Assembly: GCF_002177115.1 (NCBI RefSeq)
Contig: NZ_MVAG01000117.1
Span: 1-64,000 of the forward strand
Origin: Chryseobacterium mucoviscidosis
Lineage (GTDB): Bacteria > Bacteroidota > Bacteroidia > Flavobacteriales > Weeksellaceae
Reading direction: 5' to 3'
Length of the DNA stretch: 64,000 nucleotides
In this document: positions 45,196-53,459 of the stretch, one piece after another
How the letters are laid out: the number at the start of each line of letters is the position of its first letter
How positions within the stretch are numbered: the first letter of the stretch is position 1
Program-made: the position numbers and the translations under genes
Notes under the pieces: model-generated
Seen by the model: the letters and a program-made list of their open reading frames with translations, nothing else
What the model was told of the DNA's origin: nothing
The model's database searches: none

Positions 45196-45939
45196 TTAAT
45201 TGGCTTTCATAAATTTCTGTCTCACCGCTTCATATAAAATCGCTCCACACGCAACAGAAACATTTAAAGACTGTGTTTTTCCCTCGATCGGAAGTTTTAT
45301 TTTTTCATCAGAATGGTGAAGAACCTCTTTGGAAATTCCTGTTTCTTCATTTCCCATAACGATTGCACAAGGTTCTGTAAAATCAATATCATAAATTAAT
45401 TTTTCAGCCTTTTCACTTGCTGCAAATACGGAAATGCCGCTTTGCTGAAGAAAATCTACCACATGAGCCAGATTCGGTGCTTTACAGATTTTTACATTAT
45501 AAAGAGCTCCTGCTGAAGTTTTTATCGCATCGGAATTAATCGGGGCTGCTCCTTTTTCGGGAATAATCACCGCATCTACTCCCACACATTCTGCGGTTCT
45601 GCAAATGGCGCCAAAGTTTCTGACGTCTGTTAATCTGTCCAGAATCAATAAAAAAGGAGTTTTTCCGTCCTCAAACAATTGAGGAACCACATCTTCCACT
45701 TTATGAAAAGGAACATCCGAAATAAAAGCAACCACTCCCTGATGATTTTTTCTCGTAAAACGATTCAGCTTTTCTACCGGAACGTAATTGGGACGTATTT
45801 TATTTTTCGCCAGAATGGCTTTAAGTTCAGCATAAATAGGTCCCTGCAATGCATTCTGCACAAAAACCTTGTCAATTGTTTTTCCCGCTTCTATAGCTTC
45901 AATTACGGGACGCAGCCCGAAAATAAAATCGTCTTTCAT
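45196..45939 (-). CDS. rlmB: 23S rRNA 2'-O-ribose methyltransferase RlmB (SpoU family)
   Basis: Methylates G2251 (E. coli numbering) of 23S rRNA using SAM. It has 247 residues with a SpoU/TrmH knotted fold. An N-terminal RNA-binding domain (FGLRPVIEAIEAGKTIDKVF) is followed by motif 1 LDRLTDVRNFGAICRTAE, motif 2 VMGNEETGIS and motif 3 LPIEGKTQSLNVSVACG. These are the diagnostic SPOUT motifs. Simple TTTAAAGTTT-type repeats lie immediately upstream, between it and the four-helix-bundle gene. RlmB rather than TrmH is inferred from the N-terminal domain. Confidence 0.93.
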   Translation of the reverse strand: MKDDFIFGLRPVIEAIEAGKTIDKVFVQNALQGPIYAELKAILAKNKIRPNYVPVEKLNRFTRKNHQGVVAFISDVPFHKVEDVVPQLFEDGKTPFLLILDRLTDVRNFGAICRTAECVGVDAVIIPEKGAAPINSDAIKTSAGALYNVKICKAPNLAHVVDFLQQSGISVFAASEKAEKLIYDIDFTEPCAIVMGNEETGISKEVLHHSDEKIKLPIEGKTQSLNVSVACGAILYEAVRQKFMKAN

Positions 45940-45956
45940 TGAATAAATTTTATGTT

Positions 45957-45997
45957 AAAGGTTCAAAGTTCAAAGTTCTATGTTTAAAGTTTAATGT
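45957..45997. repeat. TTCAAAGTT/TTTAAAGTTT simple repeat, left side of the four-helix-bundle gene
   Basis: AAAGGTTCAAAGTTCAAAGTT then TTTAAAGTTTAATG. An inverted counterpart is at 46459-46492 and a short one (TTTTAAACTTTAAACC) at about 46040. Confidence 0.7.
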
Positions 45998-46064
45998 TTT
46001 GAGTTCTCGGTTTTAAAGTGAATCCGGTTCACATCAAGAATTTTAAACTTTAAACCAGAAACAA

Positions 46065-46457
46065 TTATGTTTTGTACTTTGTTCCTTTTAAATCTGTTAT
46101 ATTTAAATATTTAATAAATGAGCCAATTTTTCGGCTTAATACTTCAGTCTGTTCTCTTAATGTTTCAAATTTTTCCTCAGAGATGAAATTTCTGTCAAAA
46201 ACCCGGTATAACTGGGATCTTGTTTCGCCACAAGAAGCCTTTGCTATTGAAAGAAACTGAATAAATTCTCTGTTCCCGTTTCTTTCAAAACCTTCAGCGA
46301 TATTATCCATCACTGAACCTGAAGAACTATCAATCTGATTGCAGAGTTTAAAATTATTTTTAAGATTAGTAGATTCAATAATTCCGTAAATTTCTTTACA
46401 CAATTCGCGCGATAATTTCCAAATTTCTAAATCTTCGAATCTATTTACTGTTGCCAT
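46065..46457 (-). CDS. Four-helix-bundle protein (S23/IVS-like family)
   Basis: A 130-residue all-helical protein of the family found in 23S rRNA intervening sequences and as an accessory of some diversity-generating retroelements. Key segments are [18 protein letters not shown] at the start, [29 protein letters not shown] in the middle and [14 protein letters not shown] ([11 protein letters not shown]) near 90. Its function is unknown; the family binds nucleic acid in some cases. It is flanked by inverted TTTAAAGTTT-like repeats, so it may sit in a mobile or transferable cassette. No reverse transcriptase is nearby. Confidence 0.85.
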   Translation of the reverse strand: MATVNRFEDLEIWKLSRELCKEIYGIIESTNLKNNFKLCNQIDSSSGSVMDNIAEGFERNGNREFIQFLSIAKASCGETRSQLYRVFDRNFISEEKFETLREQTEVLSRKIGSFIKYLNITDLKGTKYKT

Positions 46458-46458
46458 G

Positions 46459-46492
46459 AACCTTAAACTTTAAACTAAAAACCTTGAACCTC
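46459..46492. repeat. Inverted counterpart of the TTTAAAGTTT repeat, right side
   Basis: GAACCTTAAACTTTAAACT then AAAACCTTGAACCT, the inverted form of the repeat at 45957. It reaches the first base of the DinB stop codon. Confidence 0.7.
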
Positions 46493-46962
46493 TAATATTT
46501 TTCCCCTAAAATAGCTCTCTTCTGCGCCAAAGCATAGCCATAATGCAGGCCTTCGTGCATATTGTTAAAAATAATGGCATCCTGAATGCTTTTCAGATCC
46601 AGCCCAAAACTTGTGGTGTAAGGTGTATAATCCGAAAAGAAATCACTGTCATAATCTTTCATCAGGATTTTTGAAGTTTCGGTTAGTAAAAACTCCAGAT
46701 CTTCCACTTCAGATTTCTGCACATCCAGATTCGGAAGCGTTCCTTTTTTGTAGGTCTCAATCCAGTATTTATCAATTCTGAAAGGATTTCCGCTTAGGTA
46801 ATAATGCAGCAATTGCTGTGTAGCAACCGTATGAGCAATGTTCCAGTAAAGATTATTATTGAAACCGTCCGGAATCAGTAAAAGATCTTCGTGAGAAGTG
46901 TTTTGCAGAATATCCAGAAGGTTTTTTCTTACTTGTCTGTGTGCTTGAAAATGATAATTCAT
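46492..46962 (-). CDS. DinB-family protein
   Basis: A 156-residue four-helix protein of the DinB/YfiT metal-binding superfamily, whose members include thiol-dependent S-transferases for bacillithiol or mycothiol. Candidate metal ligands are His in NIAHTVATQQLLHYY (about 48-60) and the His pair in NNMHEGLHYGYALAQKR near 137. It is cytoplasmic. A thiol-transferase role would fit the YpdA gene elsewhere in the window, but this is inference. It has its own promoter at 46983. A repeat lies directly after its stop. Confidence 0.8.
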   Translation of the reverse strand: MNYHFQAHRQVRKNLLDILQNTSHEDLLLIPDGFNNNLYWNIAHTVATQQLLHYYLSGNPFRIDKYWIETYKKGTLPNLDVQKSEVEDLEFLLTETSKILMKDYDSDFFSDYTPYTTSFGLDLKSIQDAIIFNNMHEGLHYGYALAQKRAILGEKY

Positions 46963-46982
46963 TTTGCAAAAATTTTAATCTC

Positions 46983-46990
46983 CAAAAATA
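46983..46990 (-). promoter_or_regulatory. -7 promoter element TATTTTTG of the DinB gene
   Basis: A perfect TAnnTTTG match on the minus strand, 20 nt before the ATG at 46962. Confidence 0.6.
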
Positions 46991-47213
46991 GTTTAATAAA
47001 CTGGAAATGACAATTTTTGAACGGTGGATTAAAGCAAAATTTATATATTTTTAAGAAAAATAATATTGATTGTATTGAGTTTTAAGCCTTCATCTATTCA
47101 GGATCCTGCATCAATGCCGGAATATTTAACAAACTTTAACTCAAAAATGGCATTTTTTATGTTGATTAATGCAAGTATTTATTGGAAATTTACCCATTAT
47201 TTTAAATCAAGAT

Positions 47214-48218
47214 ATGTCAGAGATCAATCAAGCTGAAGATATTCGTCAATTGACGGAGCAGGTAAAAGAAGCAAACTACTTTTTTTCTCTTTTGAGACAG
47301 GAAATCAACAAGGTTATTATTGGACAGGAATATATGATAGACCGTCTTCTGATCGGTCTTTTAGGTAACGGTCACGTTCTTTTGGAAGGTGTTCCGGGAC
47401 TGGCAAAAACTCTGGCGATAAAAACTCTGGCTGAAGCGGTTCACGGAGAGTTTTCCAGAATTCAGTTTACGCCGGATCTTCTTCCTGCGGATGTTGTGGG
47501 AACAATGATCTACAATGTAAAAGACAATGATTTCTCCATAAAAAAAGGGCCTGTTTTCGCGAATTTCGTTTTGGCGGATGAGATCAACCGTGCACCAGCA
47601 AAAGTACAGTCGGCTCTTTTGGAGGTGATGCAGGAAAAGCAGGTGACCATCGGAGACGAAACCATGAAACTTCCAAAACCGTTTTTGGTATTGGCAACGC
47701 AAAACCCGATCGATCAGGAAGGTACTTATCTTTTACCGGAAGCACAAAGCGACCGTTTCATGCTGAAATGCACAATTGATTATCCAAAACTGGAAGACGA
47801 AAGAACCGTTATGAGAATGGTTTCCACTTCACATCAGCCAACTGTAAAACCTGTGATTTCGCTTGAACATATTGTTGCGGCGAAAGAATTGATCAATCAG
47901 ATCTATCTTGATGAAAAGATTGAAAAATATATTCTGGACATGGTTTTTGCCACCCGTTTCCCTGAAGATTACGGACTGTCTGAACTTAAAAATTATATCA
48001 GTTTCGGGGCTTCTCCGAGAGCATCAATCAACCTTGCCATTGCTTCAAGAGCATATGCATTCTTAAAAGGAAGGGCATTTGTAATTCCGGAAGATGTAAA
48101 ATCACTGGCAAAAGATGTTCTGAGACACAGAATCGGATTAACTTTCGAGGCTGAAGCGGAGGAAATTTCTTCAGAAGAGATCATCAATAGAATCTTAGCA
48201 AAAATTCAGGCTCCGTAA
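47214..48218 (+). CDS. moxR: MoxR-family AAA+ ATPase
   Basis: A chaperone-like AAA+ ATPase thought to act with von Willebrand factor A (VWA) proteins in metal or complex assembly. It has 334 residues from ATG 47214. Walker A is GVPGLAKT (about 51-58), Walker B VLADEINRAP (about 110), sensor 1 LATQNPIDQEGTY, and the lid GASPRASINLAIASRAYAF. The ATG at 47169 is in frame but gives an extra N-terminus not typical of the family. It leads the locus moxR-GNAT-DUF58-x-batA-batB-batC-batD. Its stop overlaps the next start by one base (TAATG). Confidence 0.92.
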   Translation: MSEINQAEDIRQLTEQVKEANYFFSLLRQEINKVIIGQEYMIDRLLIGLLGNGHVLLEGVPGLAKTLAIKTLAEAVHGEFSRIQFTPDLLPADVVGTMIYNVKDNDFSIKKGPVFANFVLADEINRAPAKVQSALLEVMQEKQVTIGDETMKLPKPFLVLATQNPIDQEGTYLLPEAQSDRFMLKCTIDYPKLEDERTVMRMVSTSHQPTVKPVISLEHIVAAKELINQIYLDEKIEKYILDMVFATRFPEDYGLSELKNYISFGASPRASINLAIASRAYAFLKGRAFVIPEDVKSLAKDVLRHRIGLTFEAEAEEISSEEIINRILAKIQAP

Positions 48219-48673
48219 TGAGTGAGGTAGTTATTAGAAAGGCAGCTCAGGAAGATTGTGAACCGATGCTGGAATTAATTAAAGAACTGGCGGATTATGA
48301 AAAGGCTTTGCATGAAGTTACCTTAACTTTAGATCAGTTTATTGAAGACGGATTCGGAAAATCTCCTGTTTGGGGTGCTTTTGTAGCAGAATTTAATGGA
48401 AAAATTGTCGGGATCTCTTTGTATTACGACAGATATTCGACCTGGAAGGGAAGAAGATTGTATTTGGAAGATCTTGTGGTGACGGAAAATCTGAGAGGAA
48501 AACAGATCGGCAAGAAATTATTTGAAGCCACCATGGAATACGGAAAATCTAACCAATACAGCGGAATGGTTTTTCAGGTGCTCAACTGGAATGAACCAGC
48601 GATTAATTTCTACAAAAAATACAGCCCGAAATTTGATGACGAATGGTTTAATGTTTCGATTGAGTTTAAATAA
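48218..48673 (+). CDS. GNAT-family N-acetyltransferase inside the Bat locus
   Basis: Transfers an acetyl group from acetyl-CoA to a small amine or a protein N-terminus; cytoplasmic, 151 residues. GNAT motif A is LYLEDLVVTENLRGKQIGKKLFEA (about 88-110), with the R/Q-x-x-G-x-G/A type loop RGKQIG. Motif B is MVFQVLNWNEPAINFYKKY. The N-terminus IRKAAQEDCEPMLELIKELADYEKA resembles the diamine (spermidine/ spermine SSAT-like) acetyltransferases. It is translationally coupled to moxR (TAATG), an unusual insertion in the standard moxR-DUF58 order. Confidence 0.87.
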   Translation: MSEVVIRKAAQEDCEPMLELIKELADYEKALHEVTLTLDQFIEDGFGKSPVWGAFVAEFNGKIVGISLYYDRYSTWKGRRLYLEDLVVTENLRGKQIGKKLFEATMEYGKSNQYSGMVFQVLNWNEPAINFYKKYSPKFDDEWFNVSIEFK

Positions 48674-48759
48674 AATAGGATGGAAGCTGGAGGCAAGATG
48701 ATGGAAGTTTTAAAAAGTCACAAGAAACTCTCATACACTAACACTCTCAAACATAGAAA

Positions 48760-49623
48760 ATGCAGATAAAAGATATTGTAAAAAAAGTAAAGCAGATAGA
48801 AATCCGGACCCGAAAGAAGACGGAAGCTACTTTAATGGGGCAATATCACAGTGCTTTTAAAGGACAGGGAATGACGTTTTCGGAAGTTCGTCCCTATCAG
48901 TTTGGAGATGAAATCCGCAGGATCGACTGGAACAAAACGGCACGTTTCCGCGAACCTTTCGTAAAAGTAATGGAGGAGGAGCGCGAACTGACGATGATGT
49001 TGGTTGTGGATATTTCCGCTTCGATGGATTACGGAACCAAAAATCAATTGAAAAGAGAATACGTTGCCGAAATTGCAGCAAGTCTGGGTTTTTCAGCAGC
49101 CGGAAATAATGATAAGGTAGGTTTAATTCTGTTTGCGGATAAAGTATACAAAGTAATTCCGCCACAGAAAGGAAGAAAACATATTTTGTCAATTATCAGT
49201 ACCATTTTAACCGCAGATTATATTCCTGCCATTTCAAAAATGGATAAAGCGATGGAATACATGATGGGAATTTTCAAACGGAAATCTCTGGTCTTCCTGT
49301 TTTCGGATTTTGAAGATGAATATGACTCTAAAATGCTGAGAGTGGCTTCCAAAAAACATCAGTTGTTGGGAATGAGAATTTATGATGAAAAAGACAATGA
49401 AATTCCGGATGTGGGATATACCTTATTATATGATGCAGAAACCGGAAAGCAAATTTGGGTAAATACCTCAAGTGCAAGATGGAGATACAATTTTGCCGAA
49501 GCCAAAAAGCAGAAGCTGAAATCTTTAGAAGAAGATTTTGCCAACAGTTCGGCGAGTTTTATGAATATTAGTACAGGTTCGGATTATTCGAGATTGCTGT
49601 ATAATTATTTTCAGAAGAAATAA
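48760..49623 (+). CDS. DUF58 VWA-fold protein of the MoxR locus
   Basis: A 287-residue cytoplasmic protein of the DUF58 family, always paired with MoxR ATPases and with a VWA-like fold. The DUF58 signature is GEFSEVRPYQFGDEIRRIDWNKTAR-like (here TFSEVRPYQFGDEIRRIDWN, about 38-57). The MIDAS is VVDISASMDYG (about 85-95). It is 86 nt downstream of the GNAT gene. Likely partner of the ATPase in assembling or repairing membrane complexes. Confidence 0.92.
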   Translation: MQIKDIVKKVKQIEIRTRKKTEATLMGQYHSAFKGQGMTFSEVRPYQFGDEIRRIDWNKTARFREPFVKVMEEERELTMMLVVDISASMDYGTKNQLKREYVAEIAASLGFSAAGNNDKVGLILFADKVYKVIPPQKGRKHILSIISTILTADYIPAISKMDKAMEYMMGIFKRKSLVFLFSDFEDEYDSKMLRVASKKHQLLGMRIYDEKDNEIPDVGYTLLYDAETGKQIWVNTSSARWRYNFAEAKKQKLKSLEEDFANSSASFMNISTGSDYSRLLYNYFQKK

Positions 49624-49637
49624 AAATAGACATTTTT

Positions 49638-49704
49638 TGTCATTGCGAGGAGGAACGACGAAGCAATCTTTTTTAATACAGATTCTTCCTTCGTCAGAAT
49701 GACA
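49638..49704. repeat. Family C and inverted family D elements between DUF58 and the next Bat gene
   Basis: TGTCATTGCGAG...CGACGAAGCAATCT at 49638-49669, then the reverse complement of the D type at 49680-49704 (AGATTCTTCC...AGAATGACA). The pair could fold into a hairpin inside the operon, a possible attenuator or RNA-processing site. Confidence 0.8.
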
Positions 49705-49732
49705 AAAACGACGTTAAAATTTAATAATAAAA

Positions 49733-50629
49733 TTGAAAAAACTATTATTTATATTTTGTTTTTTAATCTGTGCAAATGCGTTTTCACAGATCCTTTCTTC
49801 CAGTGTTGAGAAGAAAACCATTGCTTTGGGAGAAGTGAACCACATCGTGATCACCATTAATAACCTGAACAATGAAAAAGTTTCTGCAGCTCGCGAAAAT
49901 GAGTTGCTGCCTTTTCATTTTGAAGAAATTAAAGACAGTATCGCGCAGACCCAGGATGTTTATTACAGAAGAATTGAATTTGCTGTTTTTGATGAAGGAA
50001 AATTTACCATTCCCGAACTGGAATTCAAAGTCAACGGAAAAGTTCTGAAAACAATTCCTTACGAAATTGATGTCATTAATACGGCTCAGAAAACAGACCA
50101 GATTAATGACATTATGAACAACAAAGAAGTAAAACTTGAAGTTACCGATTACTGGGAACTGTATAAATTTTACATATTAGCCGCCATTGCGGTCATCTGT
50201 CTCATCATTGCGGTCATCATGTTCATTAAATTCGGACGAAAACCAAAAGATTCGCAGGTTGTCGCCACAAATCAGACCTTGAAGGAACTGGATTCTCTCA
50301 AAAAGAAAAAATATGTGGAAAGTGGAAATTACCGTTCATTTTATGTTGAATTGATTGATATTTCCCGAAAATTCATCGCAAAACAATACCGCGTTCCGGC
50401 AGATGTTTTACTAACGGATGACCTTATTGATGTGATGAAGAAGAACAATACCATTTCTCAGGAAAATGAAAAAATAGTGGAAGACGTATTTTTAAGAGGC
50501 GATCTGGTGAAATTTGCGAAAACATTCCCGGATCAGGCAACCATGGAAAAAGATTTTGCCGACATCAGAGATTTTGTAAAAAGATCCTCAAAAGATCTTG
50601 AATTTGAAAACTTGAGAAAGGATGCCTGA
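49733..50629 (+). CDS. Bat-locus membrane protein of unknown family, TTG start
   Basis: A 298-residue protein with a signal peptide (MKKLLFIFCFLICANAFSQ), a periplasmic beta-rich domain (about 25-130), a TM helix near 148-168 (YILAAIAVICLIIAVIMFI), and a cytoplasmic helical tail. The position between DUF58 and batA matches DUF4381-type genes in other Bat operons. The start is TTG at 49733, since the signal peptide begins there and no ATG is in frame upstream. It overlaps batA by 8 nt, so it is translated with it. Likely a membrane partner of the VWA proteins. Confidence 0.82.
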   Translation: MKKLLFIFCFLICANAFSQILSSSVEKKTIALGEVNHIVITINNLNNEKVSAARENELLPFHFEEIKDSIAQTQDVYYRRIEFAVFDEGKFTIPELEFKVNGKVLKTIPYEIDVINTAQKTDQINDIMNNKEVKLEVTDYWELYKFYILAAIAVICLIIAVIMFIKFGRKPKDSQVVATNQTLKELDSLKKKKYVESGNYRSFYVELIDISRKFIAKQYRVPADVLLTDDLIDVMKKNNTISQENEKIVEDVFLRGDLVKFAKTFPDQATMEKDFADIRDFVKRSSKDLEFENLRKDA

Positions 50630-51614
50630 TTTTGAATTTTACAGTCCGTGGTTTCTGTTGCTTTTCGCGCTGTTTATCCCTTTGTTATTCAGGGATGCAA
50701 GCCGACAGAAAAGAAAAGGAATAAAAGTTCCTACGGTAAAAAATATGGGGGAAAGCGGTGGAATTCATTTCATTATGTTTATCCTGCGAATTTCGAAGTA
50801 TATTATTCTTTCTGCACTCATAATTGCCATGGCAAGACCGAGAACTTTTACGGTTTCTCAGGACAGAGACGACACCAAAGGAATCGATATTATGCTTTCT
50901 GTGGATGTTTCCCTGAGTATGCTGGCAAAAGATTTAACGCCCGACCGTTTAACGGCTTTAAAAGATATTGCGATTAAATTCGTTAATAAAAGACCGAATG
51001 ACAGAATTGGTCTGGTTGCCTATTCCGGCGAAGCATTTACCAAAGTTCCGGTAACGTCCGATCATCAGGTTGTTGTGGATGAACTGAACAATCTGAATCC
51101 TCTGGAATTACAGCCGGGAACAGCCATCGGAGAAGGACTTTCCGTTGCGGTTAACCATTTGAAAAACAGCAAGGCGAAAAGTAAAATCATCATTCTGATG
51201 ACGGATGGTGTGAATACCATTGAAAATGCAATGCCTCCTGCAATTGCTGCGGAACTGGCTAAAAATAACGGAATTAAAGTATATTCCATCGGAATCGGAA
51301 CGAACGGATATGCTTTAATGCCTACACAGACCGATATTTTCGGAGATCTTGTTTTTACGGAAACCGAAGTGAAAATTGATGAGCCTGTTTTAAAAGAAGT
51401 CGCACAAATGACGGGCGGAAAATATTTCAGAGCCACATCAAATACAAGTCTTGAAGAGGTGTATGACGAAATTAACCAACTGGAAAAATCTGATGTAAAA
51501 GTTGCCAAACTTTTCAATTATCAGGAATATTTTAAAATTTTCCTGTGGATTGCTTTGGGAATGCTGTTTTTAGACGCTTTACTGAGATGGGTGTTTTATA
51601 AAATTTTAAGTTAA
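50622..51614 (+). CDS. batA: VWA-domain protein BatA
   Basis: A 330-residue inner-membrane protein of the Bacteroides aerotolerance locus. Two N-terminal TM helices (about 8-22 and 53-69) are followed by a cytoplasmic or periplasmic VWA domain with MIDAS DVSLSM (about 91-96) and ILMTDGVN near 187. A C-terminal TM is at about 305-325. BatA is thought to sense or hold metal-dependent partners with MoxR. It overlaps the gene before by 8 nt and the gene after by one nt (TAATG), so it is in one tightly coupled operon. Confidence 0.92.
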   Translation: MPDFEFYSPWFLLLFALFIPLLFRDASRQKRKGIKVPTVKNMGESGGIHFIMFILRISKYIILSALIIAMARPRTFTVSQDRDDTKGIDIMLSVDVSLSMLAKDLTPDRLTALKDIAIKFVNKRPNDRIGLVAYSGEAFTKVPVTSDHQVVVDELNNLNPLELQPGTAIGEGLSVAVNHLKNSKAKSKIIILMTDGVNTIENAMPPAIAAELAKNNGIKVYSIGIGTNGYALMPTQTDIFGDLVFTETEVKIDEPVLKEVAQMTGGKYFRATSNTSLEEVYDEINQLEKSDVKVAKLFNYQEYFKIFLWIALGMLFLDALLRWVFYKILS

Positions 51615-52621
51615 TGGATTGGTATTTAGGAAATTATTGGTTTTTATTATTGCTGTTGCTTTTGCCGCTGTTAGCTTCCTTTTTGATCCGTTTTCTGAAA
51701 TGGAAAAAAAAGAAAAGAGAAATTTTTGCAGACAGCCAGTTTCATGAGCAGTTATTCGAGAAAAAATCCGGTTTTACCAAGTTTTTTCCGGCTCTGTATC
51801 TTTTCGGAACATTGTTTTTAATATTTTCGATTATCGATTTGTTAAGCGGTTCAGAAGAAATTAAAACCAGTCAGAAATTAAATAATGTCATTTTTATGCT
51901 GGATGTTTCCAACTCGATGAATGCGGAAGATATCAGTCCGAGCCGTTTAACGGAAGCAAAAAATCTGATGCTTCAGACGATGCAGAAGATGAAAAGTGAT
52001 AAAGTGGGGATGGTGATTTTTGCAGGACAGGCAACCTCCATAATGCCTTTAACCACAGATTACAGTTCGGCAGAAACCTACATCAGCGGAATCGAAACAA
52101 ACTCCATGCAGATTCAGGGGACAGATTTTCTGAACGGGATGAAAATTGCTGCCGAAAAATTTAAAAATGTAAGCAAAGACGGAAGAAAAGTTGTTTTGCT
52201 GAGTGATGGTGAAGACAACGAAGGAAATGACGAAGCAGCAATACGACTGGCTAAAAAAGAGGGAATAATGATTACGTCCGTCGGAATAGGAACAGAAGAG
52301 GGAGCTCCGGTTCCGGAATATGTTTTCGGACAGTTAATGGGGTATAAAAGTGACATCAACGGACAGACCGTTATTTCGAAAAGACAGACGGAAGCACTTA
52401 AAAAAATGGCTGATGCAACTGGAGGAAGTTACATCGACGGAAATAATATCAACGAAGCACCGGACAGAATTTTAGACGCATTAAGAAAGAAAACCGGTTC
52501 ATCTGAAACGATGGTGAAATCACAAAATGCCAATCATTATTACCAGTATTTTCTGGCAGTTTCTCTGTTTTTTTTCTTTCTGATTTATTTATTTAATCCT
52601 AAAAGAGATTTTAATTTATAA
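51614..52621 (+). CDS. batB: VWA-domain protein BatB
   Basis: A 335-residue inner-membrane VWA protein, paralogous to BatA. N-terminal TM helices at about 9-25 and 58-73 are followed by a VWA domain with MIDAS LDVSNSMNAED (about 96-106) and VVLLSDGEDNEGN near 195, and a C-terminal TM at about 312-330. It overlaps batA by one base, and a 100-bp gap with its own promoter separates it from batC. Confidence 0.92.
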   Translation: MDWYLGNYWFLLLLLLLPLLASFLIRFLKWKKKKREIFADSQFHEQLFEKKSGFTKFFPALYLFGTLFLIFSIIDLLSGSEEIKTSQKLNNVIFMLDVSNSMNAEDISPSRLTEAKNLMLQTMQKMKSDKVGMVIFAGQATSIMPLTTDYSSAETYISGIETNSMQIQGTDFLNGMKIAAEKFKNVSKDGRKVVLLSDGEDNEGNDEAAIRLAKKEGIMITSVGIGTEEGAPVPEYVFGQLMGYKSDINGQTVISKRQTEALKKMADATGGSYIDGNNINEAPDRILDALRKKTGSSETMVKSQNANHYYQYFLAVSLFFFFLIYLFNPKRDFNL

Positions 52622-52707
52622 GAATCCGGATACATTGTCTCAAAATCAGACCATTACTTTAACCCAATTTTAACAAATAAGACACTGTTTATTAACATTT
52701 AAAGGAA

Positions 52708-52715
52708 TAATTTTG
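52708..52715 (+). promoter_or_regulatory. -7 promoter element TAATTTTG of batC
   Basis: A perfect TAnnTTTG match 6 nt before the ATG at 52722. It overlaps a TTG at 52713 that is therefore rejected as start. It shows that batC-batD can be transcribed separately from batA-batB. Confidence 0.65.
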
Positions 52716-52721
52716 CACATA

Positions 52722-53459
52722 ATGAATACTAAAATCATTTTTTTATCGTTTATAATTGCTTTCATCTTTCCGGGAAATCTTTTCGGGCAGAAAAACTACA
52801 GGACTTTAGTCTATGAAGGCAATGAAAAATTCAACGGTAAAGATTATGATGGAGCGTCTGTAAAGTATCTGGAAGCGATAAGAACCAACAGTAAAGATTT
52901 TACGGCGCACTACAATTTAGGAAACGCATTATATAAAAGCAAAAAATACGAAGAGGCAAAAGCAGAATTTGAAACGGCTCAGAAACTTTCTCAGACGCTT
53001 CCGGATAAAGCAGCCGCTCTTCATAATTTGGGGAACACCTATATGCAGATGAACAAGCCGGAAAAAGCGGCAGAATTTTACAGACAGTCCCTGAAGCAAA
53101 ATCCGTACAGCGAAGTAACAAGAAAAAATTACGAAATTGCCAAGCTGAAGGATAAGGAAAACCAACAGAAAAAACAACAGCAAAATAACTCCGGTAAAGG
53201 AGGCGGTGGTAAAGACCAACAGCAAAATGATGATCAAAAAGGAAAAGATCAAAAGCAGGATCAGGGACAAGGTCAGCAGAATAAAGGAGACGGACAGGGA
53301 AATGATCCCAACCGGAACCAGAATAATGAAGGCAAAATCCCTAAAGGTCTCGAAAATCAAATACTCAACAAAGTAAGCGACAAGGAAAAAGAAACCGCCA
53401 GAAGAATTTTAAATAAAAATTCTTATTCGATGCCCGAGAGCAACGAGAAAGATTGGTGA
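52722..53459 (+). CDS. batC: TPR protein BatC
   Basis: A 245-residue exported or membrane-tethered TPR protein of the Bat locus. The signal peptide ends near LFGQKN. Three TPR-like units (about 25-130: YEGNEKFNGKDYDGASVKYLEA, AHYNLGNALYKSKKYEEAKAEF, ALHNLGNTYMQMNKPEKAAEFY) are followed by a Gln-, Lys- and Gly-rich low-complexity stretch (about 145-205), typical of BatC. The final 40 residues (ILNKVSDKEKETARRILNK) are helical. It overlaps batD by one base. Confidence 0.88.
   Translation: MNTKIIFLSFIIAFIFPGNLFGQKNYRTLVYEGNEKFNGKDYDGASVKYLEAIRTNSKDFTAHYNLGNALYKSKKYEEAKAEFETAQKLSQTLPDKAAALHNLGNTYMQMNKPEKAAEFYRQSLKQNPYSEVTRKNYEIAKLKDKENQQKKQQQNNSGKGGGGKDQQQNDDQKGKDQKQDQGQGQQNKGDGQGNDPNRNQNNEGKIPKGLENQILNKVSDKEKETARRILNKNSYSMPESNEKDW

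Noticed and set aside
46065..46457. Diversity-generating retroelement suggested by the four-helix-bundle gene
   Set aside because: No reverse transcriptase, template repeat or variable repeat was seen nearby.
47169..47213. Longer MoxR start at 47169
   Set aside because: The 15 extra residues do not resemble the family; MSEINQAED at 47214 does. Neither start has a clear promoter, so this remains a preference.
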